From contig JAZNCH010000030.1 in assembly GCA_045587445.1 (NCBI GenBank), forward strand, positions 1 through 53,040: a stretch of 53,040 nt of DNA. Direction: 5' to 3'. A model generated the notes under the pieces. The model searched no databases and was not told where the DNA came from. It was given only the letters and a program-made list of their open reading frames with translations. This stretch comes from RGIG1995 sp045587445 (GTDB lineage: Bacteria; Bacillota; Clostridia; Oscillospirales; CAG-272). The translations under genes and the position numbers were made by a program. Shown one piece after another: positions 1 to 7,208 of this stretch (positions are counted from its first letter, which is position 1; every line of letters begins with the position of its first letter).

Positions 1-1
1 G

Positions 2-1030
2 AACCTTTCAGATACCATCTACGAATTGGTTAAAGGCAAATCCAAAGCTGTTTGCAATACCAGTAGTGAGCTGAAAGAACAGACTACTTTTTCTGGTACA
101 GTAATTATCACTGGGGAAAAAAGCATTTTCGATAATGGCAAGGTTCAAATGGGTATGCTGGCTCGTGTGAGTGAATTCCTCAACGTACCTTGGACAAAGG
201 ACGCTGACCATAGCCGTAGAATCTGCGAAAAATTCAATGCTAATCACGGCACAGCGATAATTCCTTTTGTTACTTACGTGTTAGACCTATACGAAAAGCA
301 ACCAATGGCATTGAAAGCAATGTTCAAAGAGGAAGTGGAAAATCTTCATAATTTGTTGTCCAATCTGAGTGGCGTGGAAGAACGTATCTTGAACATTTTT
401 TCCACCATCCTAATCTCTGCCGTAATTGCAAACGAAGCGTTGGGACTTTCTCTCAATGTTGCTGAAATTCGTAAGCTTTTGGTTAATAATCACTTAGGTA
501 AACGTCCCGTGCAATCACAGGCACGTCAGCTATATGAACTGGTGGTAGCAAAAATAAACCTCTATCATCAGCATTTTCCTGGCAAAAGTGAGCTCAGTAT
601 GAAGAAAGCACCCAGTGCGAAAATCATGGGCACAAAGGTCTTGGAAAACAGCGAGATGGTCGTATGGATTACTTGCAACGTTTTCGAGTGGTTTGTGAAA
701 AATGAATTCCCAAACTATGCTCCGTTGCTCAAAGAACTACATAAGGAAGGTCTCATTAAACGAGATGCTCACCGACACTATAAATTCAAACGTACCATCA
801 ACTATGGCAAAGTACCTTGTTATGGCATCGTTATGGAAGATTGGCTCGGTAGAGATGCGTTGCTAAAGGCAGAGTCCCAAAAGAAACGCATCATCAAAAG
901 AGCTAAAAATCTTTTAGAAGATGATGAAGATGAGGAAGTTGCTAAGGAGGTGGAAGCAAATGCAACCAACGTACAAAATCTCCCGCAACAACTTGAAACT
1001 GAAATTGCTGAAGAACTCAAAAGTGCCTAA
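2..1030 (+). CDS. DUF927 helicase-like protein, C-terminal part (5' end outside window)
   Basis: The reading frame is open from base 2, so the gene begins before the window. The visible ~342 residues match the end of DUF927 proteins, RecA/helicase-like ATPases found on mobile elements and including the Cch proteins of SCC cassettes. The segment around residues 28-70 (TVIITGEKSI followed by MLARVSEFLNVP) corresponds to the 'STGE ... ARVIEL' part of that family. The rest is helical and charged with an acidic C-terminal stretch (EDDEDEE) typical of linkers. The Walker A region would lie upstream and cannot be seen. A serine recombinase follows on the same strand after a hairpin, as cch precedes ccr in SCC elements. 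The family call rests on pattern recognition. Confidence 0.6.
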   Translation, partial: NLSDTIYELVKGKSKAVCNTSSELKEQTTFSGTVIITGEKSIFDNGKVQMGMLARVSEFLNVPWTKDADHSRRICEKFNANHGTAIIPFVTYVLDLYEKQPMALKAMFKEEVENLHNLLSNLSGVEERILNIFSTILISAVIANEALGLSLNVAEIRKLLVNNHLGKRPVQSQARQLYELVVAKINLYHQHFPGKSELSMKKAPSAKIMGTKVLENSEMVVWITCNVFEWFVKNEFPNYAPLLKELHKEGLIKRDAHRHYKFKRTINYGKVPCYGIVMEDWLGRDALLKAESQKKRIIKRAKNLLEDDEDEEVAKEVEANATNVQNLPQQLETEIAEELKSA

Positions 1031-1118
1031 TTCTGGCAAGGTAGAGAACATTTACGCAGTGAGACCTGTGGTAATTTCTCTGCTGAAAGAACTAAAGGCA
1101 AGCTAACTATCAGATAAA

Positions 1119-1146
1119 AGTGCCGTCGCGAATTCGTGACGGCACT
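1119..1146 (+). terminator. Hairpin between DUF927 gene and recombinase
   Basis: A perfect 9-bp stem (AGTGCCGTC with GACGGCACT) closes a 10-nt loop. It is followed only by ATTTGC, so the U-tract is weak. It lies in the 139-bp gap and probably ends the DUF927 transcript or attenuates read-through into the recombinase. Confidence 0.5.
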
Positions 1147-1169
1147 ATTTGCATAAAGAGGTGACAGAA

Positions 1170-2636
1170 ATGGCTAAAAAAGAAAACAACAAATGCGTGG
1201 CATACCTACGCTACTCATCTAAAAATCAAGGCAAGTATTCAATCGACTATCAAAAAAGAGATGTTGAAAAATACTGTGCCAATAATGGTTTGGAACTAAT
1301 TGGCTATTACATCGACAGAGCCTACACTGGTAAGAACGATAAAAGACCAGAATTCAAAATGCTCTTAGATGATGCAAAAGAAAAACCCATTTGGAATACC
1401 GTGTTGATGTATGACCTTAGTAGGTTTTCAAGAAGCGTTCCTGATTCTACAGGCTACAAAGCAGACCTTCGTGATATGGGCTTCAAGGTAATAAGCATAA
1501 CCGAATCTTGCACTGTTGATGACCCTGGTGGTTTGCAGGAACGAATGATTGATATGATGAATGAACACGAAAGCAGGAAAATTGGGGAAAGAGTAAGTTC
1601 TACATTCAACAGTAAAGCTTCAAGGGCAAGGCACTGTGGAGGAGTACCACCATTAGGCTATGATGTCATTGAAGAAAAACTAGTAATAAATGAAAGCGAA
1701 GCGGTAATCGTTAAAAGCATTTTCGAAATGTACTTGGCTGGTTTCTCTTATCAAAAGATGGCAGACGACCTAAATAGCAAGGGTTGGCTTACCAAAGGCG
1801 GTAGACCTTTCACCAAGAATTCATTCCATGATATTCTTCGACAAAAGAAATATGTTGGTACATTTACTTGGAATAGACGTCAGTCTAAGAATAGACGTGG
1901 TAAAGGCAATAATCACGCTGAAAAACCTTTGGAAGAACAGGTAATTATCGAAGGTGGATGCCCACAAATAATAGATGATGAAACATTCCAAATGGTGCAA
2001 GAAAAACTAGCAGGACGTCAAAATGGTACTGCAGAATCCAAAAGTCGTAGACATTATATGCTCGGTGGACTAAAAATCCTAAAATGCAAAGAATGTGGTA
2101 GGCATATGGTTGGTCACACTAGTAAATCTCACGGTTACGAATACATTACTTACCGCTGTCCCAACAAAAATGCACACAAATGCACTAATAAAGATATTTC
2201 TGCAGAGAGATTGGAAAAATACGTATCAAAGATTTTGGTGAATAACTACCTCAGTCCTAAAAGAATTTCAGAAGTGAACGACCTTCTGAAAGGAAGCTTA
2301 GACAGTGAGGAACGTAAGATAGAGTCCAATAGACTTCAAAGCGTGAATAAACAAATAGCAAACGTAACAAATGCAATCGCCAAAAGAGGAATGTCCTATG
2401 CATTGGAAGAAAGACTAGAAGCATTGGAACAAGAAAAGAGAATTTTGGAACGCTCACTCAATGAGAGCAAACTCCAAGTTAGAAAACTAAATGATGCTAA
2501 CATAAAGAAAATGAGAAGCAAGCTGTATAAGAAACTGGTAACCTCCAACGATTTGGAAGTAAGGAAATTTGTCAAGAAAGCAGTAAAAGAAGTACTTGTT
2601 GGAGAAGATGATGTAACCGTAGTACTTGCAAGCTAA
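1170..2636 (+). CDS. Large serine recombinase (element 1)
   Basis: A 488-residue site-specific recombinase. The N-terminal resolvase domain starts with AYLRYSSKNQ, giving the likely nucleophile Ser16 with Arg14, and includes YDLSRFSRS near residue 100. It is followed by a recombinase domain (GVPPLGYDV onward), a zinc ribbon (LKCKECGRH ... YRCPNKNAHKC) and a C-terminal coiled coil. I chose ATG 1170 over an upstream TTG because AGAGGTG lies 7 nt before it. It would catalyse integration or excision of the left-hand element and is only distantly similar to the phage integrase at 51316. Its position after a DUF927 gene recalls ccr recombinases. A strong terminator follows the stop codon. Confidence 0.9.
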   Translation: MAKKENNKCVAYLRYSSKNQGKYSIDYQKRDVEKYCANNGLELIGYYIDRAYTGKNDKRPEFKMLLDDAKEKPIWNTVLMYDLSRFSRSVPDSTGYKADLRDMGFKVISITESCTVDDPGGLQERMIDMMNEHESRKIGERVSSTFNSKASRARHCGGVPPLGYDVIEEKLVINESEAVIVKSIFEMYLAGFSYQKMADDLNSKGWLTKGGRPFTKNSFHDILRQKKYVGTFTWNRRQSKNRRGKGNNHAEKPLEEQVIIEGGCPQIIDDETFQMVQEKLAGRQNGTAESKSRRHYMLGGLKILKCKECGRHMVGHTSKSHGYEYITYRCPNKNAHKCTNKDISAERLEKYVSKILVNNYLSPKRISEVNDLLKGSLDSEERKIESNRLQSVNKQIANVTNAIAKRGMSYALEERLEALEQEKRILERSLNESKLQVRKLNDANIKKMRSKLYKKLVTSNDLEVRKFVKKAVKEVLVGEDDVTVVLAS

Positions 2637-2658
2637 GATATATATTATATAAATGATG

Positions 2659-2695
2659 AAACCCCTAGGGACTAAAAATCCCTAGGGGTTTTTGC
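2659..2695 (+). terminator. Strong rho-independent terminator after recombinase
   Basis: A 12-13 bp stem (AAACCCCTAGGGA with its complement) with a 7-nt loop leads straight into a run of T residues. It ends the recombinase transcript 22 bp after its stop codon. Confidence 0.9.
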
Positions 2696-2726
2696 TATCT
2701 GCAAAAAATTGAAAGGAGAAGAAGCA

Positions 2727-3092
2727 ATGAAAGTAATAGTGCTAAGACCACATCAAAAAGCTTGCATAGAAGAAATCGGTAATGATTTGGCAAGCTACCA
2801 AAAACTAGTTGGAGGCTACATAGAGATAATAGCACCATTTTCCGATGGAGTTGTTCTCGTCTGTAATGAGGAAGGGAAGATAAACGGACTACCACTAAAT
2901 CGAGCAATACGTGATGAAGATGGAAATGTAGTAGACATCATTGCAGGAACAGCATTTCTTTGCGATGGTTCTGGTGAGAAACTAAAAGAGCTAGAAGAAC
3001 ATCAAATGAAAATACTCTTGGCACAATTTCTGTTTCCAGAAGAATTTGCTATGTTGGATGGAGAGATAATGGTATTCCAAAGAGTCTGCTAG
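2727..3092 (+). CDS. DUF3846 protein (left element copy)
   Basis: A 121-residue protein of the DUF3846 type, found in phages and plasmids and without known biochemical function. The recognisable core is VGGYIEIIAPF near residue 33, then the 'VCNEEGKINGLPLNRA' segment and DIIAGTAFLC. ATG 2727 is chosen because AGGAG sits 8 nt upstream; an in-frame start at 2709 has no ribosome site. A second member of the family is encoded in the phage early region at 45078-45431, with the same order of motifs but low identity. It follows the recombinase terminator, so it needs its own promoter, which I could not place. Confidence 0.75.
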   Translation: MKVIVLRPHQKACIEEIGNDLASYQKLVGGYIEIIAPFSDGVVLVCNEEGKINGLPLNRAIRDEDGNVVDIIAGTAFLCDGSGEKLKELEEHQMKILLAQFLFPEEFAMLDGEIMVFQRVC

Positions 3093-3883
3093 AGGGATTT
3101 TCTGGGAAATTGCAGACCAAATGCTCCCAATGCAATTTCCGAATAAAACTGCGAAATTGCGAGACAAAGTCACAAACCCTATGCAGGGCAAGGAAAGTGC
3201 GGTTTCGCAAAAAGTTTCGCACCAAAATTTTCGAGCGAGAAATCTCAAATGGTTGCGAAAAAAAGAAAACGGCACGGGGAAGGAACACACAAACCCTCCC
3301 ACTGCTTTCTGTGTTCCTAACAGTACTGCCCCATTTCTGGAGCAGTACCATATCAAAAAACATACAACCAATTCAACTTTCTTCATTATATATAGTAATA
3401 ACTCTGATGGGGAACTTTGGGGCAAGACAGGTAAGTAACTAAGGGGCAACGAGGAGACAACAAAATGAGATAACACGGCAAACCTCCTTTCTTTGGAAAT
3501 GTTTTTGAATGATGTAGAAAAACTACGCTCAATAATGATATATATTCGTAGTATAGTTAGAAGCATTTTTGTAATTATGAAAGGTCGAGATATATCACAA
3601 CGTCTCATTTATACGGAAATGGTTGCAGAATTTGTTGGTGTAAGATAAAATAAAGATAGCAATAGCATCGTGCCTTCTTGTAGAATGATTGGTGGACGAT
3701 TTAGTTGGATTTGTCTTATGGCTAGTACAGCCTTGGCGAAAGGAAGTTGTACCTCTTGGAAGCTATATTCCAATTTCGTGATAATCAGTAGTTGAGGTTC
3801 AGATCCACCACTGTCAGCTTAAACGAACACTTGGGAAGTTTTCAATAACCACTGCTTATGGAGTATTCGTTTTGCATATAGAG
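3093..3883. other. 790-bp region with no convincing gene
   Basis: ORFs exist in several frames but overlap each other, lack ribosome sites and give unrelated low-complexity peptides. The first 150 bp are rich in GAAATTGC/GCAATTTC and TTTCGC words. The rest reads like decayed sequence; a 38-codon ORF at 3535-3651 may be a gene fragment. The junction between the left element and the prophage probably lies here or in 4308-4410, but no duplicated attachment core is evident. Confidence 0.5.
3105..3140. repeat. Perfect 10-bp inverted repeat
   Basis: GGAAATTGCA (3105-3114) and TGCAATTTCC (3131-3140) form a perfect dyad with a 16-nt spacer, and a third GAAATTGC follows near 3150. There is no T-run, so it is not an obvious terminator. 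It could be a protein-binding or recombination site of the left element. Confidence 0.5.
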
Positions 3884-3927
3884 ATATAACAAATAAACCT
3901 GCCTTTAATCAGGCAGGTTTTGTTATA
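3884..3927 (+). terminator. Long hairpin terminator
   Basis: The core stem AACCTGCCT/AGGCAGGTT is extended by complementary TATAACAAA and TTTGTTATA flanks, giving a stem of about 19 bp with minor mismatches. The outer arms place T-rich sequence on both strands, so it may work in both directions. It isolates the following HTH gene from upstream transcription. Confidence 0.7.
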
Positions 3928-4009
3928 TTCTAACGCTATATGTTATAATCTACCATTCCCAAGCAGGAATACTTTTAGGTTGTTAAAATCTAACAAAGGA
4001 GCAGTGGCT

Positions 4010-4264
4010 ATGATTAGGATTTTGTTGAGCGCACGACTTGGCGAGCGTAAGCTCTCACAAGCAGACTTATCAAGAATGACTCAAATTAGGCCATCTACTA
4101 TCAACGATATCTACTGGGAAATGGCTGACAGAATTAAGTTAGAAGATCTTGATAAAATCTGCGAAGCACTCGGTTGTGAATTGTCAGAACTAATCGTACG
4201 TGTTGAAAACAGAGAGTGTACGGTTTTGACAAAGACTGGTGCTACTAAAAAGCGAACTGATTAG
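4010..4264 (+). CDS. Small XRE-family HTH regulator
   Basis: An 84-residue Cro/CI-type DNA-binding protein. The HTH covers residues ~15-45 (LSQADLSRMTQIRPSTINDIY), followed by the typical LEDLDKICEALGCELSEL helix pair, so it is essentially a single DNA-binding domain with a short tail. ATG 4010 has AAAGGAG ~9 nt upstream; a longer frame to 3920 lacks a ribosome site. It is flanked by terminators on both sides and transcribed away from the phage late genes. It may be the last gene of the left element or the first of the prophage. Confidence 0.85.
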   Translation: MIRILLSARLGERKLSQADLSRMTQIRPSTINDIYWEMADRIKLEDLDKICEALGCELSELIVRVENRECTVLTKTGATKKRTD

Positions 4265-4272
4265 TCGCTCCT

Positions 4273-4307
4273 GCCTGGACGGATTATCTGTCCAGGCTTT
4301 ATTTTTT
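4273..4307 (+). terminator. Terminator of the HTH gene
   Basis: An 8-bp stem (GCCTGGAC/GTCCAGGC) with a 9-nt loop is followed by TTTATTTTTTAT. It starts 9 bp after the HTH stop codon. Confidence 0.85.
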
Positions 4308-4410
4308 ATATGACTACATTTACGTTTTGGTCAACACATTAAATACTAAGGTAGCTTAAAGAGTGTTGGATATTTGTTTTATAGTAATATTTTTCTTGTC
4401 AAAATAGAAA

Positions 4411-4433
4411 GGTGCGACTATTAGAGCCGCACC
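4411..4433 (-). terminator. Terminator of minus-strand micro-ORF
   Basis: On the minus strand GGTGCGGC and GTCGCACC pair (one mismatch) around a 7-nt loop and are followed by TTTCTATTTTG. It lies just after the 28-residue ORF at 4448-4534 and probably marks the left limit of phage minus-strand transcription. Confidence 0.65.
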
Positions 4434-4447
4434 AGCTTAAACAGAAC

Positions 4448-4534
4448 CTATTTAGTTTCCTCTTGGTTATCATTTTTTTCAGAGGAAGTTTCAGACTCGT
4501 CGTCTGCAAAAACGTCACAAACCGGACTCCACAT
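4448..4534 (-). CDS. 28-residue acidic micro-protein
   Basis: A short ORF beginning MWSPVCDVFADDESE, with GGAG 8 nt before its ATG (AGAGAGGAGCGTTTTC then ATG). It ends 15 bp before a terminator hairpin. The product is strongly acidic with a hydrophobic N-terminus. Small size, good ribosome site and terminator make it a believable gene, but I recognise no family. Confidence 0.5.
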   Translation of the reverse strand: MWSPVCDVFADDESETSSEKNDNQEETK

Positions 4535-4579
4535 GAAAACGCTCCTCTCTAAATAAATATGATAAAAATTGCTTCCTAA

Positions 4580-4602
4580 ACATTTTATCATACTTTTCGA
4601 TA
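4580..4602. repeat. 7-bp inverted repeat, operator-like
   Basis: TTTTATC (4580-4586) and GATAAAA (4596-4602) form a dyad with a 9-nt spacer, between the stop of the membrane-protein gene and the micro-ORF. On the minus strand a TAAAAT -10-like box overlaps it. It could be an operator or simple AT-rich chance. Confidence 0.3.
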
Positions 4603-4607
4603 AAATA

Positions 4608-5462
4608 CTACAATTTTTTACCTTCTCTTCTTCCTTTATTTAAATCAGCAACAACTTCAAAAGTATCGTTTCTTGTTTGAGTTTCTTTGTTTACCCATTT
4701 CTCGTACAACTCACTTGTGTTTGTATAATACTTTCTAGCAAACTCGCCTCGTGTGTTATGACGAGCAATGAATGGATATAACATTCGGACAAAATCGGTG
4801 TATGTTTGATGCAAAGAATCGTAAACTACTTCATCTTCGGCTAAGTTGCTATTGAAATACATAGCAAAATACTCTAATCCGTTACAAACATCTGAAATCA
4901 TAGTCCACACTTTATACAATAATTGTCTTCTAAAAATTTCACTATGTTTTCTAAGCATTTCCTCGTTGTCGTTGAAGGTATCAAGATATTCCTTGTATCG
5001 CAATCGCAAATCACAAATATTTTCTTGATTTATATCACAGAAACATTCTAACAAAACATCTACCGATGCACTGTTAATCATAGACTCTATCTCATTGAAT
5101 GGTAGGTCTTCGAAATAGTCATCAAATTCTTCCTTGTTAAAACTGCTGATATCTGCTTTTCTGAGTTGTTTTCTAATGGCTTTTTCGACACCAGTCCTTC
5201 TAAAAACCATTAACAAAACAGTCATTTTAGGGATTATGTTATTTATATAGAACTCCGTTAATCTAAAGGAATTCCCAAATACCTCTTTCTTATTGCGAGT
5301 TTTGTAGTCTTTTGACAACAAACGAGCTTGATATCCAACAAAAATTGCTGAAAGGCAAACAAAAATATTAGCAATAGTTGCGATACAAGTATGCTTGCTT
5401 TCCAACCAAGTAAGTGTGATCACAATACAATCCATAATACGATCCATAATACAATCCATCAT
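4608..5462 (-). CDS. Membrane-anchored protein of unknown function (accessory gene)
   Basis: About 284 residues. A hydrophobic segment at residues ~28-46 (TIANIFVCLSAIFVGYQARLL) is followed by a long charged, helical cytoplasmic part with no motif I know; the architecture recalls DUF4760-like proteins. ATG 5462 follows GGAGG by 5-6 nt. The first codons form a 12-nt tandem repeat encoding MDCI, MDRI, MDCI, so three potential ATG starts are spaced 12 nt apart. Its place at the extreme left of the prophage, beyond the lysis terminator, suggests a lysogenic-conversion or exclusion gene rather than a structural one; that is inference. Confidence 0.7.
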   Translation of the reverse strand: MMDCIMDRIMDCIVITLTWLESKHTCIATIANIFVCLSAIFVGYQARLLSKDYKTRNKKEVFGNSFRLTEFYINNIIPKMTVLLMVFRRTGVEKAIRKQLRKADISSFNKEEFDDYFEDLPFNEIESMINSASVDVLLECFCDINQENICDLRLRYKEYLDTFNDNEEMLRKHSEIFRRQLLYKVWTMISDVCNGLEYFAMYFNSNLAEDEVVYDSLHQTYTDFVRMLYPFIARHNTRGEFARKYYTNTSELYEKWVNKETQTRNDTFEVVADLNKGRREGKKL

Positions 5463-5573
5463 AAACACCTCCTATCACTAAGTTAATTATACCACATTCC
5501 AAAAAAATCTTGTGTCTTTTTATTGATAAAAATTTTGTAATTCATCCCCAATGTTCGTAGTGTAAAAATTCTA

Positions 5574-5604
5574 GCAAATAAAAAGAGGCTGGGAAACCAG
5601 CCTC
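5574..5604 (-). terminator. Terminator of the late/lysis operon
   Basis: On the minus strand GAGGCTGG and CCAGCCTC pair (8 bp, 4-nt loop) and are followed by TTTTTATTTGC. The stem abuts the stop codon of the spanin-like gene at 5605, making it the end point of the ~28-kb late transcription unit. Confidence 0.9.
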
Positions 5605-6066
5605 CTAGTTATTTGCAATTAAACCAATAACACAGATAACAGCTACACCGCAGTAAATATCACGTTGCATTGCAAGTATCAGCTGCTTTCGCTTCTGCTC
5701 CTTTGAGTATTCGGTCATGGATTTGTTGACATTCTCTAATGAGATTTTCTGACTCTCGGAGATTTTCTTCAATTCTTGCGATTCTCTCCTTAATGCGGAG
5801 ACTTCCAGTTTCAATATTTCGTTGAACTTCATCAACTCGGTCAAGTCTGTTTCCAACAACGTCAATTCTTGTTGAGATTGATTGTTGAGCTGAACCAGCG
5901 TTGTGAAGTTCTTGTTGTAGCTGTTCCAGTCTTCCGTTGTCATTGTTACTGTTGATGCTGAACATTTCGCACAAGATATGCAAACAAGTGCAAAGGAGAC
6001 AAGCAATAATGATTTGCAAAAAGTTTTCACGAATGAAAAGAAAGGTTTGTTTAATGATGTTAGCAA
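5605..6066 (-). CDS. Spanin candidate: lipoprotein-like N-terminus, coiled coil, C-terminal TM
   Basis: About 153 residues from TTG 6066 (GGGGGTG lies 7 nt upstream; TTG 6072 is the alternative). The N-terminus is a signal-like segment (KSLLLVSFALVCISC) with an atypical lipobox, the likely acylated Cys being the one in CIS-C. A long charged coiled coil follows, and the C-terminus is hydrophobic (GVAVICVIGLIANN). Lipobox plus C-terminal TM is the layout of unimolecular spanins, which join inner and outer membranes in the last lysis step. It overlaps almost entirely the 5660-6076 ORF in another frame, recalling Rz/Rz1. The function is inferred from architecture and from its place directly after the endolysin. 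Confidence 0.65.
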   Translation of the reverse strand: MLTSLNKPFFSFVKTFCKSLLLVSFALVCISCAKCSASTVTMTTEDWNSYNKNFTTLVQLNNQSQQELTLLETDLTELMKFNEILKLEVSALRRESQELKKISESQKISLENVNKSMTEYSKEQKRKQLILAMQRDIYCGVAVICVIGLIANN

Positions 6067-6076
6067 TGACAATCAC
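5660..6076 (-). CDS. Spanin candidate: i-spanin/Rz-like membrane coiled-coil protein
   Basis: A 138-residue ORF in a different frame from the gene at 5605-6066. It starts at GTG 6076, inside the last codons of the amidase gene (17-bp overlap), which suggests translational coupling. It has an N-terminal TM segment (FLQIIIACLLCTCLHILC, residues ~19-36) and then a heptad-rich helix (LEQLQQELHNAG ... RIEENLRESENLI). That is the Rz-type inner-membrane spanin plan: one N-terminal anchor and a periplasmic coiled coil. Its ribosome site is weak. It could be a non-coding shadow of the other frame, but 138 open codons with a coherent fold plan argue against that. Confidence 0.6.
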   Translation of the reverse strand: MIVIANIIKQTFLFIRENFLQIIIACLLCTCLHILCEMFSINSNNDNGRLEQLQQELHNAGSAQQSISTRIDVVGNRLDRVDEVQRNIETGSLRIKERIARIEENLRESENLIRECQQIHDRILKGAEAKAADTCNAT

Positions 6077-6602
6077 CCCCGTGATACCATAAGGCTTTGC
6101 CTCGTATTACATCGCCACCGCCTTTTATTTGACCGTCACCGGGCAAATCGGGGAGTTTCCATAGGTCCCAACGTTCACACGTTGTACTCGGGCCGTAGCC
6201 GTCCTCTTCGGCTGCTTCACAATGAGTCATCACAACATCAGCAGTAATGGGTAGCTGCAGTTCTGCACAAAGCATAGCAACCACTTTTGCCATTGTGTCT
6301 ACTTGTAACGGTGTTGGTGGCGCAGTACCGAAATCTACGTTACCGTCAGCATAAGCAACGGCGTCTTTACCACAACAGAGAGCTACTGCAAGAGCGTTTG
6401 AGTTACGCATATAGGTATGACATTTGCGCTCTGCAAAATCGTCTGTACTGGCGATTATGCTTCCGTCATCGTCGATTAACAGATGGTAGTCAATGAAAAA
6501 CTGATGATAATTACCTGCTGTCCAGTGAAGATAAATCTTTGAAATTTTCCCTGTGGCTTTTTCTGCCAAGGTTGTTAATTCTTCAAACGAAATCTTTTTC
6601 AT
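6060..6602 (-). CDS. Endolysin: N-acetylmuramoyl-L-alanine amidase
   Basis: 180 residues with an amidase_2 (PGRP-like zinc amidase) fold that cuts the amide bond between muramic acid and the stem peptide. Zinc-ligand candidates are His26 (LHWTAG) and His127 (MTHCEA), with a third ligand in CERWDLW near residues 142-145. There is no signal peptide and no separate cell-wall-binding domain, so it needs the holin to reach the wall. The start overlaps the end of the holin-like gene (6599) and the stop overlaps the spanin ORFs, forming a compact lysis operon. Confidence 0.9.
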   Translation of the reverse strand: MKKISFEELTTLAEKATGKISKIYLHWTAGNYHQFFIDYHLLIDDDGSIIASTDDFAERKCHTYMRNSNALAVALCCGKDAVAYADGNVDFGTAPPTPLQVDTMAKVVAMLCAELQLPITADVVMTHCEAAEEDGYGPSTTCERWDLWKLPDLPGDGQIKGGGDVIRGKALWYHGGDCHC

Positions 6603-6829
6603 GGCTTACCAGCACTTCCTGGCGGTGTATTATACTTTCCGTTGATGTACTTGTTGCCGATGAGACAGGCAAGGCAGGAGACGGCAGCACCGGTAAATTC
6701 TGTGTAGCAAGCAAACTCTTTTTCGAGTACCATACTTACTACTGTTGAAATCAACCATACTTGGATAACTTCGCAGCAGAGGACACGAGGCAAACTGTAT
6801 TTGCCGTTTTCTTTTAAAACTTCCAACAT
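6599..6829 (-). CDS. Holin-like membrane protein
   Basis: 76 residues with two hydrophobic segments (VIQVWLISTVVSMVL and GAAVSCLACLIG), a short charged link and a polar tail. AAGGAG lies ~8 nt before ATG 6829, which is preferred over the start at 6847 lying within the upstream gene. Size, topology and position just before the endolysin support a holin role. I do not recognise a specific holin family. Confidence 0.65.
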   Translation of the reverse strand: MLEVLKENGKYSLPRVLCCEVIQVWLISTVVSMVLEKEFACYTEFTGAAVSCLACLIGNKYINGKYNTPPGSAGKP

Positions 6830-6833
6830 AATA

Positions 6834-7154
6834 TCACTCCTTGTCATTAGGAATATGTGGTAATTTTATAGTTATTTCATAGAGCGCTTTGACTGCTCCG
6901 TTTCCACCAAGCGCAGAATAGGCGTTAAACATATCATTAAGATTTTCGAGCTCGTACATAAACAGATAACCACGTTTTTCTGCTTTCATACAAATACGAA
7001 TAATCTCGGTACGCAAAATACTGCGGAGAGCCTCATCTCTAGCTTTGCTTCTTTTGTTGTGAGAACTGTACAATGAGTAGACAAAAGGAATTATGCCACA
7101 TTGGATTGTTGCAACAAATAATTGAAGCTTGTGGGCTGTAAAAAATTCTTCCAT
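6834..7154 (-). CDS. Phage membrane protein of lysis cassette (ALGGNG-type)
   Basis: 106 residues: one N-terminal hydrophobic segment (LFVATIQCGIIPFVYSLY), then a cytoplasmic helical part ending in MYELENLNDMFNAYSALGG and NG. Proteins with this TM plus 'YxxLGGNG' plan are common beside holins and endolysins in Firmicute prophages; their role is not established. GGAGGG lies 8 nt before the ATG. It is the first lysis gene, after the hairpin that separates it from the retroelement. Confidence 0.65.
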   Translation of the reverse strand: MEEFFTAHKLQLFVATIQCGIIPFVYSLYSSHNKRSKARDEALRSILRTEIIRICMKAEKRGYLFMYELENLNDMFNAYSALGGNGAVKALYEITIKLPHIPNDKE

Positions 7155-7173
7155 TTAGCTTTCCCTCCATCAA

Positions 7174-7208
7174 AAAAGGACAGTCGCATATAGCGATTGT
7201 CCTTTTAT
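7174..7208. terminator. Hairpin between DGR reverse transcriptase and lysis genes
   Basis: AAAAAGGACAGTCGC and GCGATTGTCCTTTTA pair with one wobble around an ATATA loop; both arms end in A/T runs, so it can terminate in either direction. It overlaps the reverse-transcriptase stop codon and probably lowers transcription from the retroelement into the lysis genes. Confidence 0.75.

Noticed and set aside
921..1106. 61-codon frame overlapping the end of the DUF927 gene
   Set aside because: No ribosome site and composition of an out-of-frame Lys-rich shadow; a frameshifted tail cannot be excluded but is unsupported.
3110..3442. Overlapping 105-110 codon frames on both strands
   Set aside because: They lack ribosome sites, conflict with each other and give no recognisable protein.
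3795..3830. GGTTCAGATCCACCA-like string resembling a tRNA T-arm and acceptor end
   Set aside because: No matching acceptor, D or anticodon arms could be folded upstream, so it is not a tRNA; its 8-bp match TCCACCAC with the integrase 3' end is too short to claim an att core.
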